From NCBI GenBank assembly GCA_029237695.1, contig JAQRGA010000140.1:1-64000 (forward strand): a DNA stretch of 64,000 nucleotides. The letters run 5' to 3'. Source of the stretch: Conchocele bisecta (lineage: Eukaryota; Mollusca; Bivalvia; Lucinida; Thyasiridae). The notes beneath the pieces were generated by a model. It made no database searches and was not told the DNA's origin. It worked only from the letters and a program-made list of their open reading frames with translations. Below, piece after piece: positions 11,599 through 20,744 of this stretch. Both the position numbers and the translations under genes were made by a program. Numbering within the stretch: position 1 is the stretch's first letter; each line of letters begins with the position of its first letter.

Positions 11599-11985
11599 AT
11601 GGCTACAGCAAGTTTTATTAAGAGAACAAAGGACAGAATTGCTGGAAAATCAGTTTTATTTAATGAAAATGGTTGCATCAAGTGGGTCGGGATAACCACA
11701 GGTGTACGAGTCAAATATGGAAAGATTAAAGTTAAATTTCCAAATGATGCAAGAATAAAATACTATTATACACATAGAGTAGCATTCATGTTACACCATA
11801 ATGTGTTTGAAATACCCAGGCACCTTGAAATATCACATTTATGTGGTTGTTCCCTGTGTGTTAACCTGGCCCACCTGAGTGCTGAGTCAACAATTATAAA
11901 TAATTCTCGAAAGAATTGCCATAGCGAAAAGCGCTGTCTGAGCCATGCTAGCGACGGCGTCACATATCCACCCTGTATCTGCTAA
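11599..11985 (+). CDS. His-Me finger (I-PpoI-type, zinc-binding loop) endonuclease, 128 aa
   Basis: A small nuclease-like protein of the zinc-binding-loop homing-endonuclease family, predicted to cut DNA through a beta-beta-alpha metal site. Visible residues are H80 (general base), C82, C87 and H92 (first zinc site), N101 (metal ligand) and C107, then C113, H116 and C126 (second zinc site). The spacing H-C-C-H-N-C is the same as in I-PpoI (H98, C100, C105, H110, N119, C125). The N-terminal half (about 25-65) has the usual 'KYGKIKVKF' / 'YTHRVAFML' substrate-binding pattern, with C26 possibly completing the first zinc site. The ATG at 11599 is the first in the frame, 70 bp inside the element edge. 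It faces the transposase gene and ends 450 bp from its stop. All catalytic residues are present and there is no frameshift. Whether it homes, helps transposition or is a passenger is inference. Confidence 0.85.
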   Translation: MATASFIKRTKDRIAGKSVLFNENGCIKWVGITTGVRVKYGKIKVKFPNDARIKYYYTHRVAFMLHHNVFEIPRHLEISHLCGCSLCVNLAHLSAESTIINNSRKNCHSEKRCLSHASDGVTYPPCIC

Positions 11986-12434
11986 TAGTTCCTGTTTTAT
12001 TAATTACGGTAAATTAACTGTATACCTATATACATTGTGTACATGTCTACATACTAATTACACAGATTTGAGATGCATCAGGGAGCCAGATGAGCCTGTT
12101 ACTGACTAGTTCGGCCATATTAAAGTGGCGCGTCGCTTTAATTGGCACTGTGTATTTGATTACTAACCGGTATCAAGTGAATAGCTCCCCAACAGGTAGC
12201 AACGTTTTTCTAAACATTATTTATTGACTCGGTTGATACTTGCAAACATTATAGACCAAATTTGGCTGTGCGATCAGGGTCTACGCCAGTCCTTCTTGGC
12301 TACATTTTTCCAGAAAAATTTCAAAATTTTAAATTTAGCAGAAATTATATCATACCGCTGCAAGCTGTTTTCTGCTACTGTGTATTAATTGTAATAAGCA
12401 CCCAGCTAAGGGAAGATGGAGTGAAAGTTGCAAT

Positions 12435-13706
12435 TTAATTTAAGGCCGAAGGTAAAAAACATTTGTTTACCCCACGAAACATGTTCGAGCTAAATGGCGC
12501 CTTGTTTATTTCTCGTTTCAGGGAGTTACTCAGATGGCGGATATCTTTTAGATGCGTTACCGTTACCCCTGGTTGAGCGGCATCTACACCTTTGTGTGAT
12601 TTACTATCACCATCCCCCGTGTAATGACTAACATGTAAGTCACTATTTATCTGCCTCGTAACGATTTCATTCCATTTCGCTTCATTACCTATTGACTCAT
12701 TTTCGGGGAGGTTGGCAGTGGAGTGACCATAATGGTTTGGGCAGCTGATATCTCCACCCTGATTTCTTAGCTTACTACCTATTATGCACAGCTTACTGCC
12801 AACAAATGCCCCAATGAGTAATTTATCTTTGGTATTATTCTCGCACATAGTGGTTGTCACGATTGTACCCGCTTGAAATGGTGTACTGTCGCTATTGAAT
12901 ATTGGGTTATTGTAGCAAGAGTCACCTTCAACTCGAACCGTCTTGCTATGTTTATTGCCACAGAGTTCATTCTCTCTGGCCACAGTTTGTCTGATTTCAT
13001 GCATACATTTAGTGTTTAAGCCAACCATAGACTCTGCTATCCTATTTGACTGCTTTTGCATAGAGTTATACGTCGGCGGAATTATGTTTGTGTTTACCAA
13101 GAGCCGACAAGCACCATAATTACTGATTGGTGTGCTCATAAGGCCCAGCTGCAAACCCACATTAGCTTTTCCTGATTTCCTACCCTTTCGACTTGACGGA
13201 ACCTCTTCATATAGTTTATAATATTTACTTTTATAGCTACATCGGGTGCATTTTAGCCGCTCAGCCCAACAAATGCCCCATTTTCTTGATGCGGCCGCAT
13301 CAAATACCATTTCGCCACTACAGTACGTATTAAAGGCGCGATGACTGTTTATTTCAGTATTAAACATCTTCTGGACCTCATACGGTCGATATAATTTGTT
13401 TATCAACAGGTCGGGGTGTACGGATGCATTTTGCGGTACGGCGCATTCGTCAATGAGTTTCGGACGCCTCGACAGAGAGCGCAGAACAGTTACATCATTG
13501 TCCGTACCATCAACATCTTTACAGGTAAACGTTTTATTTTCATTTACATTAACCCGGGATTCAAATGAGTCTTTGGTTAGCCTGGTGTACCTATGATTTG
13601 TTCCATTTGGTGAGTGAGAAGAAAGTGTTTTTCCTTTATTTTCATTTACCCGCCCCGTTTGAAATCCGCATTTTTTACCGCGCCTCCTATGCTTATTTTC
13701 CGGCAT
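12435..13706 (-). CDS. Mutator-like transposase (PF20700-type), 423 aa, C-terminally short
   Basis: It matches the invertebrate Mutator-like transposase family by ordered motifs: a zinc knuckle-like CTRC (154-157), 'NVGLQLGLMSTPISNYG' (182-198), 'EGDSCYNNP' (260-268, candidate catalytic D262), 'LCIIGSKLRNQGGDISCPNH' (306-325), 'TGDGDSKSHKGV' (363-374, candidate catalytic D365) and 'LKDIRHLSNSLKREINKAPF' (386-405). The N-terminus is basic (MPENKHRRRGKK) as in relatives. The protein stops soon after 'FSSNMFRG', where relatives continue by what I recall as 100 or more residues. The DNA there reads GGG|GTAAACAA, a usable splice donor, so the last residues may be intron read-through and a further exon may lie downstream, or the gene is truncated. 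There are no internal stops, unlike the host-gene relics in this window. Confidence 0.85.
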   Translation of the reverse strand: MPENKHRRRGKKCGFQTGRVNENKGKTLSSHSPNGTNHRYTRLTKDSFESRVNVNENKTFTCKDVDGTDNDVTVLRSLSRRPKLIDECAVPQNASVHPDLLINKLYRPYEVQKMFNTEINSHRAFNTYCSGEMVFDAAASRKWGICWAERLKCTRCSYKSKYYKLYEEVPSSRKGRKSGKANVGLQLGLMSTPISNYGACRLLVNTNIIPPTYNSMQKQSNRIAESMVGLNTKCMHEIRQTVARENELCGNKHSKTVRVEGDSCYNNPIFNSDSTPFQAGTIVTTTMCENNTKDKLLIGAFVGSKLCIIGSKLRNQGGDISCPNHYGHSTANLPENESIGNEAKWNEIVTRQINSDLHVSHYTGDGDSKSHKGVDAAQPGVTVTHLKDIRHLSNSLKREINKAPFSSNMFRGVNKCFLPSALN

Positions 13707-14401
13707 GTTTTCATTAGGTTAACCAAGTTCACTCTGAGCAGTGCATATCGGTAGAGAAATATATATGGGATAGCATTGCTCATTTAACAGACAGTGTCTA
13801 TACCCTAAAGAAACAAGTGTCAACACGGGCACACTTGTTTCAATTTCCTGTGACAGTTTAACACTTCTATGTCTGAATTCACTGGCAGCACTCATACACT
13901 AAGCTGGTTTCAATTTAATTTGACACGTATCATTCTGGCATGTCACTAAGTTATGCGGACAAATGTTTCTATGCAAATTACAACATGTAGATTGACTAAA
14001 TACTTCGAAAGTCACTTTTTCGCCTGTTTTTATGATAAAAAATGACAAAAATACTCCGAAATCACCCGATTTTTCGATAAATTTAATTGTTTTAACCCCA
14101 TAATTGTGGAACAGCCAATATTTTTGACAAGCACCATCTATTTTATGATAAATGTTTACAGGTGCATCAACAATATAGACTTTTCCTAAGAAATATATGA
14201 GAAAATAATACTCTGGAAAATTCTGGTGAAACTGAAGTTTCCGCAGCTGGACAGTCATAATTATATGACCATTCTTAAATTGCCACTGTTAAAAAGTTTG
14301 TCTTCTAAATAATGTCAAATTACATTTGCTGTCACGAAATAGGTCAGACAAGACAATGGTAGGCAGTTTATTGAGATATTATAGCAAAAAAATGCGCTTA
14401 T
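13707..14401. other. Non-coding arm of the cassette between transposase start and D2
   Basis: About 700 bp upstream of the transposase ATG. It holds the presumed promoter but no clear TATA box. A 119-codon minus-strand open frame at 13899-14258 shows no domain I recognise and is AT-rich; it could be a small element gene or chance. Confidence 0.4.
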
Positions 14402-14875
14402 AGGTATCACTGTGCTAAATATAGTACACATCGGCCAGGGGGTATGCTTTAGTAGTCCGGTATAAAAAAATAGTGCAGACGTTTTGAGGCCACAGACCCA
14501 GTTTGCTTGTAAATCCTGATCCATTACAGCCCAATTTTATTTGAGAAACATGTTGGGGTGTTTTTAACACCAGTTTCCAGCATATTTCTAGCATTTAAAA
14601 GAAATTACTGAGCCTGCTTGTCACGTGATGTGAACACTACGTCACATGACACTTTGATGATAAACAATATGGCGGACTGGACAAGGTTGAATTTTTCTTT
14701 CTTAGGAGTAAGTGAACATATTGTTTAATTAGTGAAAATCCGGTGCAGACAGGTTGCAGGTTATGAAAAGGTAGGTTCCACAGCATCCATACGAATAGTG
14801 AAAGTGTGAGAGAATGGCCATATTTGGAGGAATCGGTTAAGTTGTATAGTAAAACTAATTGGTGGTTGCTAGCCT
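14402..14875 (+). repeat. Right terminal direct repeat (D2) of the cassette
   Basis: A near-identical copy of D1 in the same orientation, ending 'GTTGCTAGCCT' before 'TAAGGGCAGTG'. It contains the same E-box-like site and the same ATGGCGGACTGG exon with GTAAGT donor. The tiny divergence implies that the pair is young or being homogenised. Confidence 0.9.
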
Positions 14876-15930
14876 TAAGGGCAGTGTTGATGTGTGGCAT
14901 TTGTCCGCACATATGATGTATTGAAATATTAAAGTACATGTAATCCATCGAGGGATATAGAAGTTATGACAGAAATGAGAAACACCGGCAAACTTATTAA
15001 TGTGTGAAAAAGTTCAAAGTTGTCAAGGTCAAAAGGTCATATTATTGGCAGGTGGCTGCGGCCCGCCGACACATTTGATGGTCTCAAGAGTGTATTTATT
15101 TGAAGTTTGAATTAAAGGTTGTGGAAATATAAGGTATGTAAAAGCTTAGAATGAAAATATGGAGCGTAATAAAGAATTATTTTTTAAGTAAATTGTAGTA
15201 AGTGTTGTGGAGATATAAGGTGTGTAAAAACTTTAACACAAATTTCAAAGTCATTTGACCTTCACCTTGGGCATGTGGACCACATGAGCAGGCTATACAA
15301 TGAAACTATGTATGATGAAAAGGAAGTATTGGACGTTTGAAGTAAATTGGAGTAACAATTGTGGAGATGTAAAAACATTAACGCAGATTTTATATGCAAA
15401 CTTCTAAGTCATTTGACCTTGGGGCACAGGAGCCGCATGAGTGGGACACAGAATGAATATATGGATGATGACCAATAAGCATATGAAGTTTCAAGCAAAT
15501 CTGACATACGGTTACAGAGATATAAGGTATATAAAAACTTTAACGCAGATTTCGGACGGACTGACGCACACACGGACACCCGGACGTCATTGTGATCATT
15601 ATGTCTCACTTTCCGTAAGCGGCTTGACAAAAATGTGCACATAATAGGTTCACATGCTGACAAAAATGATCTTAAGATAAATAAAATTATATTCCGAGTC
15701 CTGCCCAGTGTAAAATTTGCATAAGGATCTAATTTTTGCTGAAATTAAGTACTTTTCTGTTACATAAAAGTGACTAGCTTAGCGCCAGATCAGACCGCGC
15801 ATCCACACAGTTTGACCTGGGTCTACGATCGCCGCATTTGCCATATGGTCCCTTTTGTCAGCCGAGTGTCCATTGCATGCTGTACAAACTAAGTAAGAGA
15901 ACACATGTAGAGGGTTTTGGATCACATGGT
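14876..15930. other. Intergenic; family D scraps
   Basis: From about 15000 to 15660 it is a chain of related ~120-150-bp segments with 'TCATTTGACCTTCACCTTGG', 'AAAACTTTAACGCAGATTT' and a 'GGACGGACTGACGCAC' end. These belong to the GACCTTGACC family (see 18280 and 24740). No gene. Confidence 0.6.
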
Positions 15931-15935
15931 TTCAG

Positions 15936-16025
15936 AACATATTGTGCTGACAACAAACATCACAGATCCTAATCCGACTACAGGGGAGAGCCAGCAGATC
16001 ACGCAGGAGTTAGACCCATTCTCCA
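15936..16025 (+). CDS. Putative internal exon 1 of an unrecognised gene
   Basis: A 90-bp open stretch bounded by acceptor 'GGTTTCAG' (ends 15935) and donor TCCA|GTAAGT (starts 16026). It starts with two bases completing a codon, then reads HIVLTTNITDPNPTTGE and SQQITQELDPFS, and leaves one base. The next candidate exon (16575) supplies two bases, so the phases match. The residues are rich in T, Q and P, with no domain I can name. The matched phases and consensus splice sites are the main support. Confidence 0.45.
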
Positions 16026-16574
16026 GTAAGTCACAAATTGTATGAAAAGATGGAGACAATAGAAGAACAGTCAGGAGTCAGAGGTGAACAAATAAGACAA
16101 ATCCAACAAACACAAAGCATACATACACATGACAACAGCTCAGTACTCTCACTGTCATTACAACCCAACATCTACAACTTAACACTGGATCTACACGGTT
16201 GCAGACATTACGATAGCTATCGTAATGAGCTGTCTCATCAGGATCTGCACCATTTGTAGATAGTTTCTTATTTCTAAAAGCAATACCTTTTTTCTGATAA
16301 ATGGAATAGTGTGAAAAAACTAGAGCAAGTGAGCAGAGGCTCACGGATACCCACGGCCACTGCCTTGACAGATAAATAAAAACTTTAACGCAAATCTTAC
16401 GGACAGACAGAAAGCAAAAACTATATACTCCTCGACATACATCATATGACGGGGGTATAATAACAGGGAAGTGTCTTTAAATAGACAATTACTTAGAAGG
16501 GTTAATACATTGAATATAATGTGATTATTGATGTACACTAGACTATTAATGCAAAACTATCTAACCATATACAG
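16026..16574. other. Presumed intron with palindromic repeat
   Basis: It contains an inverted copy of the 'GATGAGACGGCTCG' family (16195-16330, with 'TTACGATAGCTATCGTAA' at its centre) and 'CGCAAATCTTACGGACAG' scraps. No other coding signal. Confidence 0.4.
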
Positions 16575-16648
16575 GTTTTACCAATGAAACTGAAGCATGG
16601 CTGAGTGACCCAGCTTTCATAACGATCCATCATCAACAACACTTTAGA
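16575..16648 (+). CDS. Putative internal exon 2 of the same unrecognised gene
   Basis: 74 bp between acceptor 'ACCATATACAG' and donor TTTAGA|GTGAGT. In the phase left by the previous exon it reads SFTNETEAWLSDPAF and ITIHHQQHFR with no stop and ends in phase 0. A third acceptor in phase 0 follows at 17277. Confidence 0.45.
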
Positions 16649-16739
16649 GTGAGTGCTGATATTTACAAATAAGCAAAAATTATCCATAACCGTTTCAAAG
16701 CTGAAAAGCTGCTTCAGTTATTGTTTTAATTTCTCAGAT

Positions 16740-16935
16740 ATTCAATAATAGTCTGCAAATGATCTACACTCCTGTAGCCCGACAAAGATCTATAATGCTT
16801 GTTAGAAGCATAAAGGGAGTTTCATTGATGGAATGGCGAACAGTGCAGACACTGATCAGACTGTGCGGATGCACAGGCTGATCTGGATCTACACTGGTCG
16901 CAAAACCGATAAAGCCCCCCTTTCTTTCTCCAGTC
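16740..16935. mobile_element. Family B MITE inside the presumed intron
   Basis: A partial copy with 'GAACAGTGCAGACACTGATC' and 'CTGATCTGGATCTACACTGG', ending near 'TTTCTTTCTCCAGTCCCAGC'. A short direct repeat ('ATTTCAAAGCTGAAAAGCTG') flanks the region at about 16690 and 16980. Confidence 0.7.
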
Positions 16936-17277
16936 CCAGCAAGCATATTTAACCAATAAGCCAAAGAATATATGTAACCATTTCAAAGCTGAAAAGCTGC
17001 TACAATTATTATAGCCTAGATGTATCATATATTCAGTTCATTCGCTTCATGGACTCCATTTTATTTAATCAAATTCCGATTGGTTCATGTTTTTTTCCTT
17101 CTATATACAATCATACACAGTGATAAACAGGGGAGATAAGTTGCCAATTATGCAATTCTATTACTGCTCTTTCAATAAATCATAATACCATACCAGCTAT
17201 AGAAAACGTATTCCATTCTAGACAAAATAGAATTAATTTTAAATAAATTATTTTTACCACAGCCCCATTTTTTTCAG

Positions 17278-17307
17278 GTGACCATAGATACAACAGGGTT
17301 CAGAAAT
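17278..17307 (+). pseudogene. Start of a possible third exon, interrupted by a MITE
   Basis: After a polypyrimidine tract and 'TTTTTTTCAG' (ends 17277), the frame left by the 16575 exon continues VTIDTTGFRN. It then enters the family C MITE that begins 'ATGAGACCATGTGATTTTG' at about 17308. Either the exon is very short or the MITE inserted into it. Confidence 0.3.
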
Positions 17308-17556
17308 ATGAGACCATGTGATTTTGTACCTTCGGACATCTGCATAATTTCATTCAATACGGCTTAATACAAAATTTACAATATTTTTCATAAATAAAGT
17401 CAAAAGTTGACAAACTTTTCAGAGTACATGCGGAATATAATTTTTTTTAAATTTTTACGTAATTTACGGAAAATATTGTAAATTTTATATACGTATTTCA
17501 TGAAATTCCGCAGATGTCCGAAGGTACAAAATCACATGGTGTGTCTCATATGATAA
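17308..17556. mobile_element. Family C palindromic MITE
   Basis: Left 'ACCATGTGATTTTGTACCTT' and right 'AAGGTACAAAATCACATGGT' are exact reverse complements. The inner arms also pair ('AAAGTCAAAAGTTGACAAAC' region), making a ~250-bp hairpin. Confidence 0.85.
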
Positions 17557-18279
17557 GACGTCCAGAATTTCCTTTTTGTTTTTACTAATCTGTTTCATCA
17601 TTTGCTGCGCATATCCGAGACCCAAAACCTATGAAAACATCAAATTTCTTTAACATTTTCTGGCTGTAAGTCATGTTCAATAAGCTCTCAGATTTATTGT
17701 TTGAAAGTGTCAAATTTCAACGTTTTCTGATGGCAACTATCATTTAGACTTCCACATCAGCTTTTCGAATTCGTCTGAGCTCCGAAGGCTATTGTCCCCG
17801 GAGCTTAACTTACTCGGCGCAGTTCGGCCTACATTCAACCGCTGCTTGGTGAGTTTCAGAGGTGGTTTATGGGAACTTTTTCACAGGAATTTCGGCTTTT
17901 TGGTCGTCCATATCAAACGCGTTGTTTAATGTCGCTGCCGGTTCTGTGTCTTGTATATTAAATGTACTATTCAGTGAACTGCTGATGGTCTGCAAGAGAA
18001 CAAATTTGGATCTTACACGAGTGATCTTGTTTATTTCTCCATAAAAATATATGTTGTTGCCACTCATTTGAACCATCTCAGACGGTTCAGATGAGTGGTA
18101 ACAACATATACTTTTGATAAGAAATAAAAACAAGAGTTGTCAGAGGACAACGAAGCGCGCCCGGTACGAAGCGCGCCCGGTGGCAGCAAAGGAAACGAGG
18201 GCACATTTGAAAACACAACGTGCTGGATAAGGGACACAAAATTTATGAGCCATTTACGAAAGCGTGTTAAGGTTTCGAG
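17557..18279. other. Intergenic with a hairpin; weak minus-strand open frame
   Basis: 18050-18110 is an inverted repeat ('TTGTTGCCACTCATTTGAAC' against 'GTTCAGATGAGTGGTAACAA'). A minus-strand frame of ~70 codons (17867-18080) beginning MVQMSGNNIYFYGEIN is not recognisable and overlaps the hairpin. 18120-18190 carries 'AGAGTTGTCAGAGGACAACG', another dispersed family. Confidence 0.35.
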
Positions 18280-18655
18280 CGTACAAAGTATTTGACCTTG
18301 ACCCTGGGCTTAACAGAGGTAGAGGACCCTTGGAGCAATGCGTGTGTGAAATATGAAGCAAATCCAAGCAAGGAAATGTTATAACCAATTTCTCTCATGT
18401 TAAGTTTTGTAAAGAGACAAAGTATATGACCTTGACCTTGGGACCAGCGGGGTTTGGACGGTCGTGGATTTGGCACAGCATGGTAGTAGAGCCTTACAGG
18501 TATGCATGTGTGAAATATTAAGATGAAGGAAATAGAAGTTATAACAATATTTCTCTGATGTTAATTTTAGTGACGGACGGACGCACAGACGGACGGACGC
18601 ACAACCGGACTCCAGTATACCCCCCCCCACACAACTCGTTGCGGGGGTATACATA
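18280..18655. repeat. Family D ('GACCTTGACCTTGGG') element
   Basis: Repeated segments with 'TATGACCTTGACCTTGGGAC', 'GGTTTGGACGGTCGTGGATT' and a 3' end of 'GGACGGACGCAC' followed by 'CTCCAGTATACCCCCC' / 'GGGGGTATAC'. The same order occurs at 19960-20275 and 41020-41850. Confidence 0.8.
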
Positions 18656-18984
18656 TTATTTATCCCTGAAATTAGAATAACCTGACCTGGTGTCAGGTTC
18701 TCACCACAGCAGAGACGCCTAGCCCCACTCCCTAAAAGTAATATGATTAGCACTAATCTTACTAACTAGAAATTATGTTTGCAAAACATGGATGTGCCCC
18801 CTGGCATACTGGACTCTAACTGGAGAAACTTACAAACTTTTTGACGTAAATGTACACGGACGTACGGACGAACCTATGGAACCTCAAGAACAACACAATA
18901 TGCCCCAATTGATATCGCATAGGGGGCATAATTATATTAGAAAATTGTTTGTTAAAAAAAAACAGCAATCATTGAGTGAGTGAT
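18656..18984. other. 3' part of family A plus unassigned sequence
   Basis: 18656-18765 is the 3' half of family A ('CCTGACCTGGTGTCAGG'). 18790-18950 contains 'GATGTGCCCCCTGGCATACT' ending in 'GGGGGCATAATTATATTAG', the edges of another small element. No gene. Confidence 0.45.
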
Positions 18985-19195
18985 TGGAGAAACAGTGGCA
19001 TAACTGCGGATGGATCGGTGGGACAGTGAATATTTTGTATGTTACGCACACCTGCCTTGGATGGCTGGGATGTATACAGAGTATGAAGAGAAACAGTGGC
19101 ATAACTGTGGATGGATCGGTGGGACAGTGAATATTGTGTATGTTATGCACTCCTGCCCTGGATGGCTGGGATGTATACAGAGTATGAAGAGAATT
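18985..19195. repeat. Two-unit ~101-bp tandem repeat
   Basis: 'GAGAAACAGTGGCATAACTG' and 'GGATGGCTGGGATGTATACA' each occur twice ~101 bp apart, with few differences. Confidence 0.8.
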
Positions 19196-19359
19196 GGCCA
19201 ACAATTGTAGAAGTAGTTCGCCGAACAAGGAAAATTGTCTACTGACAGATGGACATTAAATTATCACATGCTCCTGACCAAGCAACTAAGCACTCCCGAG
19301 TAAAACCTGATATGTATACCTGTGTAATGAACCATAATCCAGTCTTATTACCCCGGCCA

Positions 19360-19618
19360 TGAGACACGTTATGTAATTTTGTACCAAAGAACATAAGCGA
19401 TTTTTCATGAAATATATTTACAGAAACTGTTGATATTTTCTGCAAACAACATCAAAAGATGACGAAAGTTTCATAGCAAATGTGGAATTATGTTCCGCAT
19501 TTGCTATGAAATGTCGTCAAATTTCGATGTCATTTACGTAAAGTATCTTAAATTTTGTCAATATTTTTCACGAGATATCACAAATGTTCTTAGGTACAAA
19601 ATCACATGTCTTGTATAT
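19360..19618. mobile_element. Family C palindromic MITE
   Basis: Ends 'GAGACACGTTATGTAATTTT' and 'AAAATCACATGTCTTGTA' with an inner palindrome around 'CAAATGTGGAATTATGTTCC'. Confidence 0.8.
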
Positions 19619-19727
19619 GATAATCAATTACCAGATTGCTGTGGCCCGCATGTCAAGCCCGCTTGACGGATTTGATGGTCTCAGAGTGTATTTATTTGAC
19701 AGATTTTGTACAAATTAGCACACTTAC

Positions 19728-19890
19728 TATGCCTGTATCGGAGGTGTCGTTGTCGGACGTGGTGGACTGGGGCATCTGGACCTACATGTACTTGTTGCCG
19801 CAGTCGAGACATTTACACAGGTCCTCGCAGAATTGTCCCCCTTTACAGCACTCGCACCGCTTCGTCGAACAGCCGCGCCCTACTGACTTT
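19728..19890 (-). pseudogene. Chromokinesin (KIF4-like) cysteine-rich tail exon, with in-frame TAG
   Basis: Read on the minus strand, after a candidate acceptor 'GGAATATAG', the frame gives KSVGRGCSTKRCECCKGGQ followed by FCEDLCKCLDCGNKYM. This is a CXC-type cluster like the one near the C-terminus of KIF4-family chromokinesins, which bind DNA and an iron-sulfur cofactor. A TAG (19782-19784) follows, where CAG would give Q. Beyond it the frame stays coding-like (VQMPQSTTSDNDTSDTGI) and reaches a strong donor ATA|GTAAGTG. The exon starts one base into a codon, which fits the phase-2 end of the 20745-20929 exon upstream in the gene. Tesmin-type CXC proteins are an alternative. The single stop makes it a pseudogene, an edited transcript or a base error. 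Confidence 0.6.
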
Positions 19891-19927
19891 CTATATTCCT
19901 ACAAGAGGAATATGATAAAGGGAAAGT

Positions 19928-20280
19928 GAATGGGTTTAACGTCCCAGTAACAGCTAAGGTCCTATAGAGACAGAGTCAGTGGGGGTTGGACAGTCATGGA
20001 TTTTGAATAGAAGTTATGAAATATTTCCCTGATATTAAGTTTTGTAAAGAGACTAAGTATGTGACCTTGACCTTGGGATCAGCAGTGGTTGGACAGTCGT
20101 GAATTTGTCACAGCATGATAGCAGAGCCTTTAAAAAGAGGAATACATGCATGAAATATAAAGAATTTTAATGAAGGAAATATAAGTTATAACATATTTCT
20201 CTGATGTTAAGTTTAGAGACGGACGACAACCTGACTGTATACCCCCTCACAACTCATTGCAGGGTATAATTATTATTCAC
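19928..20280. repeat. Family A scrap followed by a family D element
   Basis: 19928-19965 begins 'GGGTTTAACGTCCCAGTAAC', then 'GTGACCTTGACCTTGGGATC', 'GGTTGGACAGTCGTGAATTT' and an end at 'CTGTATACCCCCTC' / 'GCAGGGTATAA'. Confidence 0.75.
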
Positions 20281-20519
20281 CTGATTAAATTGTGGCGTGT
20301 GCAATCAATTGGATCGTATTGTGCCTTGGAACCATATACGCAGTACCATAACATTGCCACGTATGGTACGAGGTAAAAGCTTTAACCTTTGGTTACATCA
20401 ACCAATCTGTTCAACGTCCACATACTTTTCTCGGCTGATCAGTCACCCGCCTAAACTGGCATTTTCAGACAATCGGGATCTTATACAGAGAATCACGTAG
20501 TATAAGGGGTAAGGCATAT

Positions 20520-20735
20520 ATACGAGGCTGTGACTGGAGAAATGGGACTGTGATTTGTGACCAGCATAGCTCCTGATCAAATAGCATGTGCATGTTGCTT
20601 GATAGCGATCTATATTCGTTAGAAGCATGATGGATGTTGCATTGATGGAATGGCAAACAGAGCAGATCCTGATCAGACGGTGCGGATCTACACTGGTCGC
20701 TAACCCCATAAGCCCCATTTCTCTAGTTACAGCTG
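20520..20735. mobile_element. Family B MITE in a kinesin intron
   Basis: A full-length-looking copy from 'CTGTGACTGGAGAAATGGG' to 'CCCCATTTCTCTAGTTACAG'. It ends only ~10 bp from the donor of the 20745-20929 exon. Confidence 0.8.
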
Positions 20736-20744
20736 CATACTTAC

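Larger units (their letters stand above)
11530..14401. mobile_element. Internal segment of the nuclease/transposase cassette
   Basis: It lies between D1 and D2. Its two edges form a short inverted repeat, 'CCTATAAGCATTT' at the left junction and 'AAATGCGCTTATAGG' at the right. It carries a plus-strand His-Me finger nuclease gene and a minus-strand Mutator-like transposase gene, convergent. The whole structure D1+internal+D2 spans 11058-14875 (3.8 kb). Mutator-like elements normally have terminal inverted repeats and short (about 8-11 bp) target duplications. Direct repeats of ~473 bp are not typical, so either the long repeats belong to the element or the element landed between two copies of an existing repeat. 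Confidence 0.75.

Noticed and set aside
13899..14258. 119-codon minus-strand frame inside the cassette
   Set aside because: AT-rich with no family resemblance. It could be a third element gene but nothing supports that beyond length.
11058..14875. LTR retrotransposon
   Set aside because: Direct repeats suggest LTRs, but there is no gag, reverse transcriptase, integrase, primer-binding site or polypurine tract; the coding content is a DNA transposase and a nuclease.
17867..18133. Minus-strand frame with GNNIYFYGEIN
   Set aside because: Briefly reminiscent of protease-like sequences, but it overlaps an inverted repeat and has no further supporting motif.
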